From: Syngnathus acus
Taxonomy: Eukaryota; Chordata; Actinopteri; Syngnathiformes; Syngnathidae
Direction of reading: 5' to 3'
NCBI RefSeq assembly: GCF_901709675.1
Contig: NC_051089.1
Coordinates: 10,415,476-10,479,475 of the forward strand
Length of the DNA stretch: 64,000 nt
Under the pieces are notes generated by a model. That model saw only the letters and a list, made by a program, of their open reading frames with translations. It ran no database searches and was not told the origin of the DNA. A program made the position numbers and the translations under genes. This document shows, piece after piece, positions 31,576 to 46,000 of the stretch; within the stretch, counting starts at the first letter, position 1; each line of letters opens with the position of its first letter.

Positions 31576-32599
31576 AAGTTATAGTATTTTGAAGAGGTTT
31601 AAGCAAATTATATAGTCAACCTGGTCAAATAAACATTACAGCTTGTTCTATTGAAAGAAATGTTTCAAAGAACTTGAATCCTTTCTCCCACATACAAAAA
31701 TAGCTGTGCACTCAGTGCATCTTAAGATCAGTGAGATGCTTGCAAACATTCTATACAAAGTATGTACGGAACATCTTATTGGTTCGTGTTAGTCATAATA
31801 CTGAAAGTCATTCCTATTTTAAAGGATAAGATGGAAGTTTGGTGCCATTTGCCCAAAAATGTGTCACATTACTTTTCCAAAATTCACCAGAGTGTATATA
31901 TAGACATAAAAGTGTCATTTTTATTTATTTGGAAAATAAAATAAAAATAAACACCTTTTTGTGTCTCAGTACAGGTTTCTAATTGAGGATCAGCAGATGT
32001 GGGCTCCAAACCACAATAAATTGCCACCGGTCACAGTTTGAAAGATCTAAACCCAACTACGCAAATAAATACATAGGCCAGACTAAACCAATCATAAAAG
32101 ACTCACTGGAGAAACAAATTGAACAAACACAACCATAAATATTAAACTCTATAGTTCTTCAGTTTCACAAGTTTAAAAGAGAGACAGTGACACGTAGCTA
32201 TGTATCCGGTGTTCTTCTGGAGTAACATCCCACTAAAAACAGCTTTGCTCAAAGCAACATACCGTCACGCCAATAATCACATTAGTAAAGGTTACATTGA
32301 GCATCATCTAACTAACTCGTGTTTGCGGGTGGATAATTACAACTGTGTTGGAACACAGCAATAAAAGAAATGCACACAAAAACAAATGGAACTTTTGTTA
32401 GTTACGTTAACAGAGACCAGCCCCTGAAACATTCAAACAAACAACAAAAACAACAGCAGGATAAGAACTCAGAAGCGAAACACAGAGAAGAAACGAGTTG
32501 CTGTTTGATCACACAAATGGAAAGATATGGGAAATAAAATAAGCAAACGGGCCATAAAACTGGCCCGTCATCAGGATTTATACAAAGGGTGTTTAATTA

Positions 32600-32830
32600 A
32601 GAAGAGTGTAAATGTGACTGGTTAATTATGAACACAGCCATATCTCGATTATAAGAGGGTGTGTACACTTTTTTTCCTCGATTGTTGATTTTTACTTCCC
32701 CTCTCGAATAGATTGAGCTGTAAAGTTTATAGGCCTAATTCAAGGTGGGGAAAGTTTTGAAATGATTTAACTTGGTTTGATTTTTCCAATACTACAAAAA
32801 TTTGATTTGTATTATAATTGGGATGTCTAG
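32600..32830 (+). repeat. Dispersed repeat family C, copy 2
   Basis: Diverged partner of 7855-8075 in the same orientation, sharing several ordered blocks (TGACTGGTTAATTATGAACA, TTATAAGAGGGTGTGT, TTTTTACTTCCC, AAAGTTTTGAAATGATTT). Confidence 0.6.
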
Positions 32831-34075
32831 AGTTTTTATATCCGTTCTATGTAACACATTTTTCCTGCTGTGGCTCAAGTAGGAAGAATTTTCTCCAAAT
32901 TCTTAGCTCATTACAGCCAAACAAATTAAGACAGTTTTGTCCACTTCCTTATTTTCTTTAACTTTTCTCGTAAAGACTTAAAATGATGTAGAACATAAAA
33001 GGCTGGAGTGTTAAAATTCACACCTAGAGATTTAAAAAAAAAACAAAAAAAAACAAAAACAAAGCAAATGATTAAATTTCTGAACTATGATATATAATCC
33101 TCGGTTATGCGTACCTGACACAGAGGGAGTGCATCAATGTAACTCCAAAGGACAAATGACACAAAATGAAAGTAGTTTACATTCCAATATTTGTACTATA
33201 GCTAGACACAGTCTAATACAAACATTCTGTTTACTACATCATTTGAAACACTTTTGCTTCATATGTTCCTCACTTATCTCACCTTCAGTGCTACCTTTTG
33301 CTAATGTTACATTTTGAGACATGATAGTAGAATAGTACCACTAACAAAGGACTAAAAGAACATTATGTTCATATATTTTTTTTTTTTTACCAATCTTGAA
33401 AAACAAGTAATTTAATCAAAGTAACAAAAGATTATTTTATCTTCGATCATCATTGTATTCCAGTGGACATCATCCTGATGATTTTTCTCTGGTATTCCAA
33501 TATGCAAATAAATAAAAGCCCAATTAGAGTGCATTTCCTCGACTTAAGTTTCATCAACCTTCCTGTGACAAAAATGAAATATAAACATGCCAAAACAGAA
33601 GGACTGGCAATATTTGGCTAATGTTGATGACTGCTATACTGTAAAGGCACAAATGTGTCGACATTCATATTTAATTTAAAAAAAAAAACACCATTCTCTG
33701 CCTTTTTTCTCTCTTTACACTTTCTATGCTCCTTTCAACCACAACCCCACCATATTATATTCATACCACATTGCTCAATCTTTCCTTTCGCTTCTACCAC
33801 GCCATCCTGAAAATATTTTGAAAATTACAGCACATACAGCTATCATCTCCCGTCTATATACAGTAGCTCTATTCCACTCAAATCTAGTTCACTTGGAATA
33901 CTCTTCAAAGAAATGTCTTTTTTAAAAATAATTTGAGATGAGATCAATTCTAATCTTAAATGGGCAGAACACAAATGATTCATTCCCATTTATAATCATC
34001 CAATAATATTTTGTCCCCTCAAACAGTTTTGTTACTGTAATAAGGAAGAAATAAAAGAGAAATCCTCTCTGGAAA

Positions 34076-37000
34076 TCAGTATGAACGGGTTAAGGCGTTG
34101 CCCGGCTCTTGGCTGATAGCCAGGTTATTAATCCTCTCCATGCTCTGGGAGGCTTTCAAGCCACTCTGGCTGAACAGCGACTGAATGCGGGCCTCACTCT
34201 CTCTTTGGTTTTGACCAGACTGGCTGATGGCTATGATCTGGTCAGACACCGTGTCTCCTGGTGCGCTCATCATCTGACCACATTCTGCAGGAGGAGAGAA
34301 CACAAAAGCTCCATCAGGATTGTTTACAGACTTGTACTAACAATGGGTACGGGAATCGATGAGAATTTAACGATTCCAATTCCATTGTCGACAGCGCTTA
34401 TTTATCCGATTCATGATCGACCTTCACTCATTCATAGTTGTATCCAGCTTCTAAAACTGAAGTGCTTGGTGGAGAAAAAGCTTTACATTTTCAAAATGGG
34501 GGAATGAACCAGACTCGTAGTTTGGGATTATTAACTAGTAGATTAGGTTCAATCAAATTGCTCACCGTTGTGAATTCCAAAAATGAATACGTCAGGTTGC
34601 TGAGGTTGGTTGGGCTGCCTGATGGTCCCACCGACTGCAGACTGAAACAGAGTCCCCGGCTGCTGAACAGGAGACGAGGTGGTCGTCTGGAGGTTCGCCA
34701 CGCCATTGGGTGAAGCAAACATGGCCGACTGCGCAAGCTCCTGAGACAACCCGCCTTGCAGAGAGGCCATATTTGGCGGAGGCATGAAGATCCCCACGGA
34801 CTGCTCTTGCCCATTGTTTGTGGCGTTTCCAAGTTGCATTGGTTGCTGTTCCTGGAATAGCACTTGCTGACGTGCATCGTTAGGGTTACCTAAGGCCATG
34901 GGCTCTGAGTGCACCTGTTGGGTTACCGTCACCATGCTGGCTTGTGAGAAAAGCAGCGACGGGTTCTGGGGCTCTTGGGAAACTAGACTGCTGCTGCTCA
35001 TAGGAGGCATCTGCCCCTGATTGCTAAAGAGAATGTTGGATGTCGGGTCTGCGGTAGGCAGGGGGTTGTTACAGAACAGGTGTCCGGCTGGCTGCTGTTG
35101 AGCTGAAGACAGCGTGTTTGCAGGTGGATGCTGAGAGATGTTCTGGAACAAACATTGCTGCTGACTTGCCTGAGAGAGGGGTTGAGGCTGGGGAGGCTGC
35201 TGTTGCTCCATTGGTGCGCCTTGCTGAATGGGAGAGAGCTGAGTCTGAGCCTGAGGCTGAAACACCGCTTGTTGTTCGGGGGCAGGTGTTTGGAGAGCAC
35301 TGAGAAAGGCCATTTGCTGCTGTTGGTTACTACTATTGCTTGTCAGCTGACCTGAAAGAGATGTCTGGGGGAGGAAAAGACTAGGCGTTGAAGGTTGCTG
35401 GTCCGGAGAGGGTAGAACTGTCATGGGGTTTTGGAAGAGCACGACCTGCACCGGTTCTGGAGTGTGAGAGGCACCCTGGCTATGAAACAGAGCTCCCTGG
35501 GGATCGTGCGCTTCAGCCAGAGGGCCGGCGTTGTGGAACGCTGGCGGTGAGGGGTGTGAGGGTGTCTGCTGCAGGAAGTTGGTCTGAATAGAGAGCAAAT
35601 CGGTGCTCGGCTGAAAGAGAGTTGTTTGTTGTTGCTGCTGCTGCTGTTGCTGTTGCTGCTGCTGCTGCTGCTGAGCCTGTTGGAAAAGTGAGCCCTGGTT
35701 TGGCAGAGCACATTGTGAGGATCCCTGTTGCTCCACATTCACACACTGCGATTGGTATATTTGCTGTTGAAGATTCTCCAGCACCTGCTGCTGCTGTTGC
35801 TGCTGCAGTTGTTGTTGCTGCTGTTGTTGTTGATGAATTTGATGCTGTTGCTGCTGAAGTTGCTGCTGTTGTTGTTGATGAATTTGCTGCTGTTGCTGCT
35901 GAAGTTGCCGGTTTTGGATCTGTTGGTGCTGCAAATGGTGCTGCTGGCTGGTCATTGAGTTATCCGTCTGAAGTGGCACATTACCAAACGCTTCGGGCTT
36001 TTGTCTAACCGCCTCATCAAACTGGTTCACTTCGCCAGAAGGGAACATGGGCAGCTGCTGCTGTTGAGCTCCGGGATCACCACAAGGTCGCACCGTAGAC
36101 CCGGAGCTGCTGACTTGACCCTGCCCAAGACCCACCATGGGCTGGATTGTAGTTAAGGCCTCTGTGTTGGTAAAATCTGGTGCCTGGCCCTTGTCGGGGT
36201 CGCCCAAGGATTGTGGCAATGTGTTGGAAAAATCTATGTTATTTAGATGACCTGTAGACATGTCTGGGTTCTGCTGAGCTGGACCAAGGTCAGGTGGCGA
36301 CTGGCGGAACCAACAAGAAGTTCAAACACAAATGTAGTTTCTAAGTAGTACTTGAAAATAAAAAAATATCAGGTGACCAGTTTATAATCAATTACCTTGA
36401 ACACAGCAGAGGGTTGGAGGTTGTTGGTAACCTCCATTGGAGTGACTTCTTCTTTCTTCACTTGAGGCACCATACGAGGCATCAGAACTGTCACGAGATG
36501 TATGAGAACGATTTATTGAAACCATCTGGCTTTCCTCCCTGTATTCGATTATTAATATCAATGTCTTATATTTAGAGAATAGTATTTTGTTTTAACATTT
36601 TTTGATTAACCTTTGGAAATAAAATATGTCCAGAATATTTACTTTGATCGTCAAAGGGACATGTCTTCACTGGAGATGACGTCTCTTTCTTCACAAAAAC
36701 TTCAGTGTTCTCTGCAAGAGAAGGCACATAGACACATTCGCACACATGACTACCAAAGTGTACTGGTAATTCAAAAGAATTCCGATGACCTTTTCAGTTT
36801 ATGACGTGATATTATCATTGTACTTGGGAAGAAAGAGACAAAAAAAACAACCTGAATCTGGATTGTATGTAAAAGGTTGAACATCATGGGATCTGCCAGC
36901 AATGGTGACCACATAGATAGCCACACACACTGGTGAGGTGATGCTCTGGTTCTGGTAAGGTGGAACCTTCACGATCAAATGATTCTTGGGAGAAAAACAA

Positions 37001-40000
37001 AGAAAAAACAAATGCGTACATGAATAACATAGTTCTATACTATTGTGCAGTCCTAGCAATGACCTGCCATTTACACTATTAAATAAATTCAAGATACATT
37101 TACTTGCATTAGCTTTAAGCAAAACAAAACATAAATAGTAATGCATAAATATTCGAGCCATTTAGTCTATGTTTGCTTTTTTTCTGGCTTTTTATTATGT
37201 GTGTTAATGTTTGTTAGCTTTAAAACCGATGTTGATCTCACAAGGATTAGCTTGTTAAATAAAATACTTTTTGTTCCTTTGGACTGTTTTGTTTACAAGA
37301 GTAAAGATCAATGGTGTCAGTGTTGAAACACACCTTAGAGACTGTGTATTTAGGGCACAATACAAAGAGCTCACTGAAACCTTTGAACCATCAGCTACAT
37401 AAGATGATTACTTCTAAATGACCCAAAGAATCTCAAGTGACTTATTTATGGTTGCCACAAATTATGTGGTTCAAATAAAACAAGATTAAGCCCAACCTGG
37501 TGAAACAATTCCATGTCAATTTCTGCCTCCGTCTTCCAAGATGTTTCATCTGAAAAAGATGATGATTATTGAACTGGAAATATTCTGCAATTGGAATCAA
37601 TTTTCAAATTTCTTACCAGCGACATTTTCTTGAAAAACGACTTTGGCGTCTTTGAGAAAATTCTTGCCAATGATGAAGAGCTCTTCTCCTCCCCTCACTG
37701 AGCAACTGTGCAATGATTTTTTCAGAATCTCCGGAACCCCTGCCGGCTGAGCTGTTGACAACAGGTACATTACGACACAACATTTTTAAGTATGAAATGC
37801 AGTCTGGGTGGCAAGGAACACAAATTTGCTGATAATACTGGCACTCCCAGTCTAAACAATACATCTTTAGAACTTGTTTATTATGATATTGTTGAGCAAA
37901 AAGAGGCAAAACTTAAACCTGGTACTACTGTTTGGAAGAGGTTTAAAAATGTTATACGCAAAAACAACAAAACAAATCAAAACATACAGTATTTCCTTCC
38001 TGGGTATTTCCCTTCATATGATTGCGACATACCTCCGAGACTCACATGTACAGTATTTGTGATTCATGCACTGCATTTACCGTATGTGGAAAGATACTGT
38101 ACTGAATTGCGTGTTGGCTCAGTTTAAACGGTATCACACGTCTATTGTTTTGTCCTTCCTTTTATTCCTCTCGTGTCAGTTCTACCAAATTAACTTTCTT
38201 GTGGCCGCTTTCCTGTTTATATAGTCCACCGCACCCTTAAACTGTTTGCACGATTATACATTACATTAGAATGAAGGGAATTTACACAATGTCTTCAAAA
38301 ACTGTCATAAAAAACAAGAACAAATACAGAGCCTTCTGGCGTAAGGCTGCAGTAAAGTTTTATACGGCGCTTCTCCAAGAAAAGAAGTAACCCTATCCAC
38401 AAGAACTGAAAAGCTTCACTTACTGCAAAGGATGGAAGACGACAACGTTTGGAGTGTGAGCACTGAACCGTCTGGACGTGGGATGTTGACCCGAAACACG
38501 AGCCTGGCACGTGTGCTCTTCTTTTTTGACCCCGCCACACCGATGCGAGCCTCCACATCGGCATTTCGGAGCTTCAAGATTCCAACGCAGTCCACACTGT
38601 ACAAAGACTCAGTGTCAGTTTTTGGGGGAAAAAAAATGCAGCTTATGAAGGAACTCAAAATTTACCAATAGAACTGATTGTTAATGAAATTGCAAATAAT
38701 GTGTTGGCACTCAGATCGAATCAATTCAGTTTTAGGTGTTATAGTGACGGCTCAACAAATTTAATAATAAAACCCTTCCGAGTCCTATTTTGTGCACACA
38801 AATGCTCAGTGTGCTGACCATTAAGACAAAGTACGTACGCTAAGGTCATATTGGTGCTTGGGTCCAAGGGGACTTCAATGACAGTTGTGCCCCCAATATC
38901 CACCTCTTTGCAGGCTGTGGTGTTGCGGCCGGTCACTCTGCAAGCTTGGTAAAATCCGTGGGGCCTCACCCGCTCAGTATCGATTCCGACAAAAACTTGC
39001 AAAATGACTGGCTCATTGACACCCTCCAGCTGTAAAACATATTTAATACAAAAATTAGCAAACATAAACGCATGACAATTGAAGTTAACGTCTTGACTGG
39101 CTTCATGAAGATAAATGGTATATGTCAATGTTTCCTAAGATGTATTGATCTTAGACAAATATTTATACATTTCATTTGTAAACTCACAGTTCCAAATCTC
39201 AACTCAAAATTAAAAAATTACTATTTTCTTATCCCCGAATGTGCCTTGAGTAAGCATACAAACATTGAAAAGTACAGTGGTGTCTTGAGATACATGTGAA
39301 ATGAGTTTTTCAAGTGACAAGCTGTCATTCGGCCAATATTTTGCTTTGACTTGCAAGCGAAATTTTCATATTGTAAACATTTATGCAAAAAGTACAATGT
39401 TACAGAGTGTTTTTTTAAATTAAAAAGACATTGAGAATTTGGGAGGGAGGCTGGAATGACTTATTGGCATCAACTCGGAAAGATGATTTGAGGTGTGAGT
39501 TTTCAGCTGCGAGCATGGTCATGGGATTAAAATAAACTTGTATCTCATGGCAACATTGGACTCTATCTCTCCTGCGGAGTTAAATTTGGTGGCTGATATG
39601 TATTATACACGAATGACCTTCTCATGGCGCAAAAGTGGTTCTTTAACAAGGCTGCCTGGAGATGAAAAAAATAAAATAACACTTACTTTGACGGTCGGGA
39701 AGCTCTGCTGAGTGCGGTCCTTGACGGACCCTCGGCTGCCCTCCGTCAGGTAGCGAGCCCGGTGCTGAGGCTCAGGCTGAACAAGGATCTTCAGCTCCTT
39801 TTGTTCACTCTTAGATGGATATTGCATGGACAGAACTCCTTTTAGGTGAGGCGCCGGAGTTTTTTCTTGTGGACTGCAGAAAAGAACAGACACAAAAAAA
39901 GAAAGCTTGACACAGCCACATTTCATCACCTCTGGCCTCTTGTTTTACTCGTAAACGTCAGGCCTAGACTTATTGACTTAAGATCAGCTGATCACGCTTC

Positions 40001-43000
40001 TGGATAATGGCCATCATTTGCTTTTCTCACCAGAATTTCCTACAGGATTAGTAAAGGATCTACCGACCGACTTAAAACAACCAGTGGTGAAAGTGCTCCA
40101 CAGTTGCCATGGTGCACTAAGCAATGTGGACGGCCTTCATTAAGCAAGTGAATTGTATCTGTTTATTTAATCAGCATTGCTTTTCCTGGGCCTTTGAGAG
40201 CCACTGGCTGTAGCACTGAATAACTTTACTGAAGGTAGGGATGAGTTTGGCGGCCTTATCATACCTTCCTTTTTGTCCAGTCTTGCTGTCCGAGCCGAGC
40301 TGGGAGAAGACATAGTGTGGGCCTTTGGCGCTGTCCGCATCGAAAACATCCATGCTGGCTTCATTGGTAAGCAAAGACTTGGGCCCCGGCCTTTGTCGTG
40401 GGGTGCGTTTGCGTGACTTTCGTGGCACCTCTGTGTTGTCATTGTAAGAGTTTGTACTCATGTTACTGAAGTTGGAGAGGGAGTCCTCCATCCAGATGCT
40501 GTTGCTGTGTTCTGAATCCAATGAGGTTTCTGCTTGACAGGACATATGACTGTCGCTAAGTAGGTCTTGGGGAGGCGGTGAGATGTTCAGTTCGGTGCGA
40601 CGCTTGGGGGGCATCATGTGCTGATGGGGCTGATCCTCCTGGGATAGCACACCTAACCCTCCTCCAACCTCATTGGTGGCCAGGCAATGAGCACCGCCAT
40701 TGCCGTTGGCACTCCCACCTTCGGCACCAAAGCTCTCTGGTACGGCTCGGCAAGTTCGGATGTCCTCTGGGTCGAGACTGCCACTCTGAACATGGTCACT
40801 GGCTGAAGAATTGCAATGTTTGGTGGAGCTGGAAGAGGTGGGAAAAGCACTGCGGGGGCCATCCATGGTCATAGAGCAGGACATGCCATCTACAGTGCAA
40901 ATAATTGGAAAGTTAATATCATTTCATATATCCTGACATTTTTCCCATTTCAGAACTTAAAGTTTGTACTATGGTGCCCTGAGATATGAGTGACTTGAGC
41001 TACAAGTTTACAAGAAAAAAAGCTAAGCACTGTATGGTGGCAATTAACACCGCATGATGGGCTGAGAGAGGAGTTAAAATGACTCAAAGAAGAGTTAAAG
41101 GACACCCTGCTGCAATAGGATTGACTATTGCATCCAAGTGGGAGTGCCTAGAACAGTGGTTCTTAATGTTGTTGGAGGTATCAAACTCTACAACATGTAT
41201 TCACGGAATTAGGCCCTAAAACTCTCAGGAATCCTAATGTGGAGAGTATTTGTCAACTGTGGGCATGTGAAGCCCTTTGGGACCTTTCTGAGATGAAAGG
41301 CTATATAAATAAACTTGACTTTACTTCACTTGAAGACGGCAGGTACGAATTAATGGCATTTCCATTCATTTCAATGGGAACATATGATTTGAGGTGAACG
41401 GCCACCCATATAAATGCAGGGCTTAAAAATAAAAACACTTGCCCAAAGTGGGAATCAACTGTGATATTGACGGATGTCACTGTAGAAAAGAAAAACTAGA
41501 GAGGCAGCATTACAAAAAATAAACTATAGTATGAGCCTTGTTTAAATGATGTGGAAATCTTTGAAAAAAATAACTCAGCAAATTAGCACGGGAGAATAAT
41601 TCATTTTTCGTCACATGATGAAGGTGGTTCAAAATGAGCAAAATGTGGCATGCCAGTCAATCGAGCTTGAATTTAGGATTTGAAAAAATGGTTTTGCCTG
41701 GGACTGAATGTAGCCACATAGACAAAATAAACAAGCTTCTGACCTATGAAGCACAGAACTGCAGACCATTTTATATGCAGACCCTCCCTGCTTCAGAGGG
41801 AAGTTCCTGTAATAAAAATGAGACAGCGAATGAGCAATAAGGGCTGAAAGTGAACAGAAAAAAAGTCACTCCAGCATGCCTGCACGCTGTAATTTAGAAG
41901 AAATTAGTAAAAAATAATGATTAAAAAAAGTCACCCCAGCATGCCTGCAGACTGTAATTTAGGAACAATTAGTTGTGTGAGAAGTAGGGAACAGTGTGGT
42001 TAACTTGCAGATAGGGCTGGGCAACTAATTTGAATTAGTAGATCGTCAGTTTCATTCTGGCATCCCTCTATCGTTATCTTTAACATTATAATTCAAGAAA
42101 ACCAATTATTGTGTTCAACAGTTTGTGGCAATGGTCTGTCTGTCTGTCTTTTTGCATTCAGTTGTGTGTTGTTTTTTTAGTGTGGTTTTTTTACACAAAT
42201 AATATAATACATAAATATTTTTTTAATACATTTTTTAATAAATTCTTATTTAATATGTGACTACCAGTATTTTTTCAGTTTGTTCTTTCAAGTTTTATGT
42301 AAAGTTTAGGTTAGCCCAATAGGTCCCAAGACTCATGGAAATAAAAGCAGAAAAATAGAATTAGGTCAAATAAATACAATAAAGAGATAAGGGATAGTCA
42401 CGATTATTCATGATTTCAATAGCAAAAACAATGGTGACTATTGTTTTTTTCCACAATCGCCCAGCCCCACTTGCAGACGAATAGAAGTAAAGCTGCTGCC
42501 GGCATTATGAACTGTGTGAGGTTTTATGGGTTTGCAAACAAAGCAAACTGTTAAGAGAAGAAGAGAGTGGAGAGTGGGGGCACAAGAGAATACATCAACA
42601 TTATTCTCAATCATTGAATAAATATTGTTTCATGAAAGAGACCATCAATTGAACTGGAGTCATCATAATGTTTACTGAAATACAGTACTATACAAAAAAA
42701 GATCATGTTCCGATTGTATTTAGAATACTGTTTATCAGTCAATCTCATGGGACTAGCGCAAAAGTTCACATTTGTGGGGAAAAAGCACAATTTTACTGAA
42801 CATTAAATACAGTGGTTGAATGAGAAATACCGTTACTATTTTGATAAGACAAATTTCTGGTTTGACTGGAACAGGCTGAGCTACAGAGGAATGTGTGTCT
42901 ATTGTTCTCTTTTCCTTTTATTAGTCTTTCTTGGCAACTCTGCCTTAAAAAGCCAGAATCCAAGTCATCTTTTCAAGGGCACTGGGACTTATTGTGTTTT

Positions 43001-46000
43001 AAAGTAGCGAGTCATCTGTTTCGTCTAACAATAGACTACTATCAAGTATTTGCCCTTTGCTTGCTTGTGTGTCTTTTCTGCTTTGAGTGATTTTTGAAGA
43101 TCCAGTTAGGTGTTTTTAGACTTTGAAAAGACAACTTTGTTATCAGCTTTCCCTGCACAAGTGCCGAAGAATGGACTAATGGGTTTCTTCAAACTTTGCG
43201 AAAATACTGTACATTTTTTTTTATTACATTGTTAATTATTTGATTTCATGCAGCATGACAAATCTTACATTTTCAAAAGTGATTTCTAATTATAAGCTTT
43301 TCTTCAGCACTGTAACCTCAGTGCTAAGTAACCATCAAGCGGCCCCAAAAAATCATCAAAACGTTTGAAATCTGAATTTAAAAACCTTTGTCAGAGTACT
43401 CGTAACCTGTGTGCTGCATCTTCTCTCAAATAAATTCTTAACCTGTTGTATAATTACTTCTGACCACATGTGACATGTTTTTGTGGAACCCATCCATGTA
43501 TGCATGAATTCCAGAATAATGACAAGAATGTGGGGAGTGCAGCACCATTTTTTCCCAACCAGACAACCCCTATTGTTTTCTCCGGTCGTAGATGTTTTCA
43601 ATTTGCGAAACATCATGCAGGAATGTAACATTTCCATTTTTTTTTCAGGTTGTGTTCAGAACCACTGGGTGATGTTGAGCCATTGGAATTATGAGACAAT
43701 GATTAGGTAATTTACAATGCGTCAGAGTTGTGTTTGAAAACTGTTTGTCATTTGGTTGATGAAGAGTGAACTATATTCCGTGAAATTGCTACTATTCATT
43801 TCATTCAATTGTCGTCTGGGCCACTTATGGGCACCATCAGCCTTCTTTGAAAAATCTCATAGCCAATGAGAGATCCATTTAAAACTGTGAACTTAAGGGA
43901 ACCATTTAATCAAATTTTCTGACAGATGTAGCTAAATCTAGGAACGCTCTGGAACGTTTGTTTTTTTTGTTTAAAATTAAAATAAAAATTTTAAAAAAAA
44001 CGTTAAACCCGTTAATAGTTGGATTTTTTTTTTTTTTAAATGCCAATATTTTCCATTTTAATGAAAATGAATAGTGGTTCCAAATATCAGTTGTCAATTT
44101 CATTGACTATTAATAATCGGTATAGGTATTGGCACAAAAACGAGATTTGTAAAACTATAGAGGTTAAAAAAAAAACAAAAAAAGAACAGCAAAAAGGCTA
44201 ATTAGTGAAAGCTGAACCATGAACATGCAGGAGTTCACGGGAGTCAGTATAATATTGTCTATGTGACTGATTTTGAACACAACCTGAAATTAAAGGATCA
44301 AGTTTGAAACTTCAACATAATGGAATGCTTAAGTGTTGTTTTTACAATGCACTCTGTGATGAAACACCACTAAGATAGTAGTTAAATGTATTTTGGGGGT
44401 TTGGACACAACCTTTCCTGCTAATAGGAGAAAAAAATAGGATCTTACCTGAAGCTAAAGCAGCTGAAGGGGGTCCGGCCTCTCCACCGCTGGTTTGGCTC
44501 ATAGTTAATGGGTTCTACTGGATTTTGGAACAAAAGTGCAGCTCTCCGGGAAGGTGGTCGTACACTAATTCTAGGAGATACAAAAGCGGTAAGAAGGCAT
44601 TTAAACGATGAGCACGATACTAGGAGATACAAAAGCAGTAAGCTGAGCACTTGGACTCAATATAACCAACTACAGAATTCTCCAGTTTGATTAGTTTTAC
44701 CCAATTTTCCTGGGGACACATACTTGTGGTTGAGCACACATTGACCTATTTGCAGATTTGTTTTTCAATATTGTTTTGCAATGATTATTTTTGGGGGGGA
44801 GGAAAGAGCCAACCCCATTTGTCATTTTTATACTGATTAGAATGCTTATACAAGTTTTTCCATGATTCTTTCCACCCGTCACGAATATATAATGGGTGTT
44901 GATTTTTGCTATTTGTGGGCCTCACCAAAAAGCGGGGGTCCACTGTAGAATTCCATTATTGTGGTACTTAATGTTTACCTTAAAAACAAAAATGAGCTTA
45001 GTTTTGGATTCATGACAAGAGGTTATTTATTTTGATGTCCAAATGGAAACATTGGTTTTAGCTTGTAGTTTTGTTAAAAATGAAAACATTACATTTTGTT
45101 TTTTAATATTCCAGTATTACCGCGTGTGGCCTGACCGACCACGATAACTTAGTGGGGCAGAACAAAAAAACTGAATCCTAGTGCTGCTCCACATTAGGAC
45201 ACAGTTGTGAGCTCAAGTGAATGTTATCCATTCTAGTTATCATAAGCAAACTTTTCTCAGACAATAAGTCACAGAGCGCTAGGATAATAATGTGTGTGGG
45301 GATGTCCACTTGAGTCCAGTGAAATGATATCAACACGTATCAAAATGTCAACGCAACTGAGGCGCATGAACAAAAACAGATCTTAACACAACATCCAACA
45401 CTTTTTCCCTTGTCCACTCTATGTCTTAGGTCAACACATTTACCAGTAGCCTGATTCATCATCCAAATATTATGATATGGACCTAGAGCGGCCGTCAAAT
45501 TTGCCCGACTCGCTCTCTCGTCGCTGCCAACCGCTAGCTTTAATGACTTGCAGATGAGCCATGCAGCTTGGTGTGTATATCAAATACTTAACCCTTCCAT
45601 TGTGAGCTCTCGTTTTATAAAACCCAAACTCGGCACATACTGAAACCGGCCCGGGCTGCATCATTCCCAAAGCTCTCTAGTCTCTTAGAGCTCAGAGCAG
45701 ATGAGCAGGGAATGCTGATTCCCAGAAAGGGGGCTTAATTCTGAACTTCATACCAGGGATTGAATGTGGCCGTGCCACCTAGTCCACATTTCCCATACGT
45801 TCGTAACTGCCACCTCCGATCCAAAAACATTCTCCCAGAGTTTGTATCTTTGTTTAAAGCTCAAGTCTTCTCGGGGCTCCCTCGCAGACTGAGCATGCAG
45901 AAATGTGCTCCAACCGGGCAGCCCTTCCTGTAAACACATTGCCAACCGCACAGGCAGAAAATATGTACACTTCCCTCTACTCACTGGTCTCGCATCACTG

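Larger units (their letters stand above)
30149..34075. other. NFAT5 3' UTR and KARS1 upstream region
   Basis: AT-rich DNA downstream of the NFAT5 stop (34076-34078) and upstream of KARS1. NFAT5 in other vertebrates has a very long 3' UTR, so much of it is probably transcribed. Minus-strand AATAAA hexamers at 31920-31925, 31924-31929 and 31370-31375 are candidate ends. Dispersed repeats lie at 31385-31575 and 32600-32830. The KARS1 promoter should lie just right of 30148. Confidence 0.55.

Noticed and set aside
35622-36008. Plus-strand poly-Ala and poly-Leu open frames
   Set aside because: These are antisense shadows of the NFAT5 polyglutamine codons.
44571-44643. Repeated CTAGGAGATACAAAAGC motif as a possible regulatory pair
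   Set aside because: Only two copies about 50 bases apart in an intron; most simply a small local duplication.
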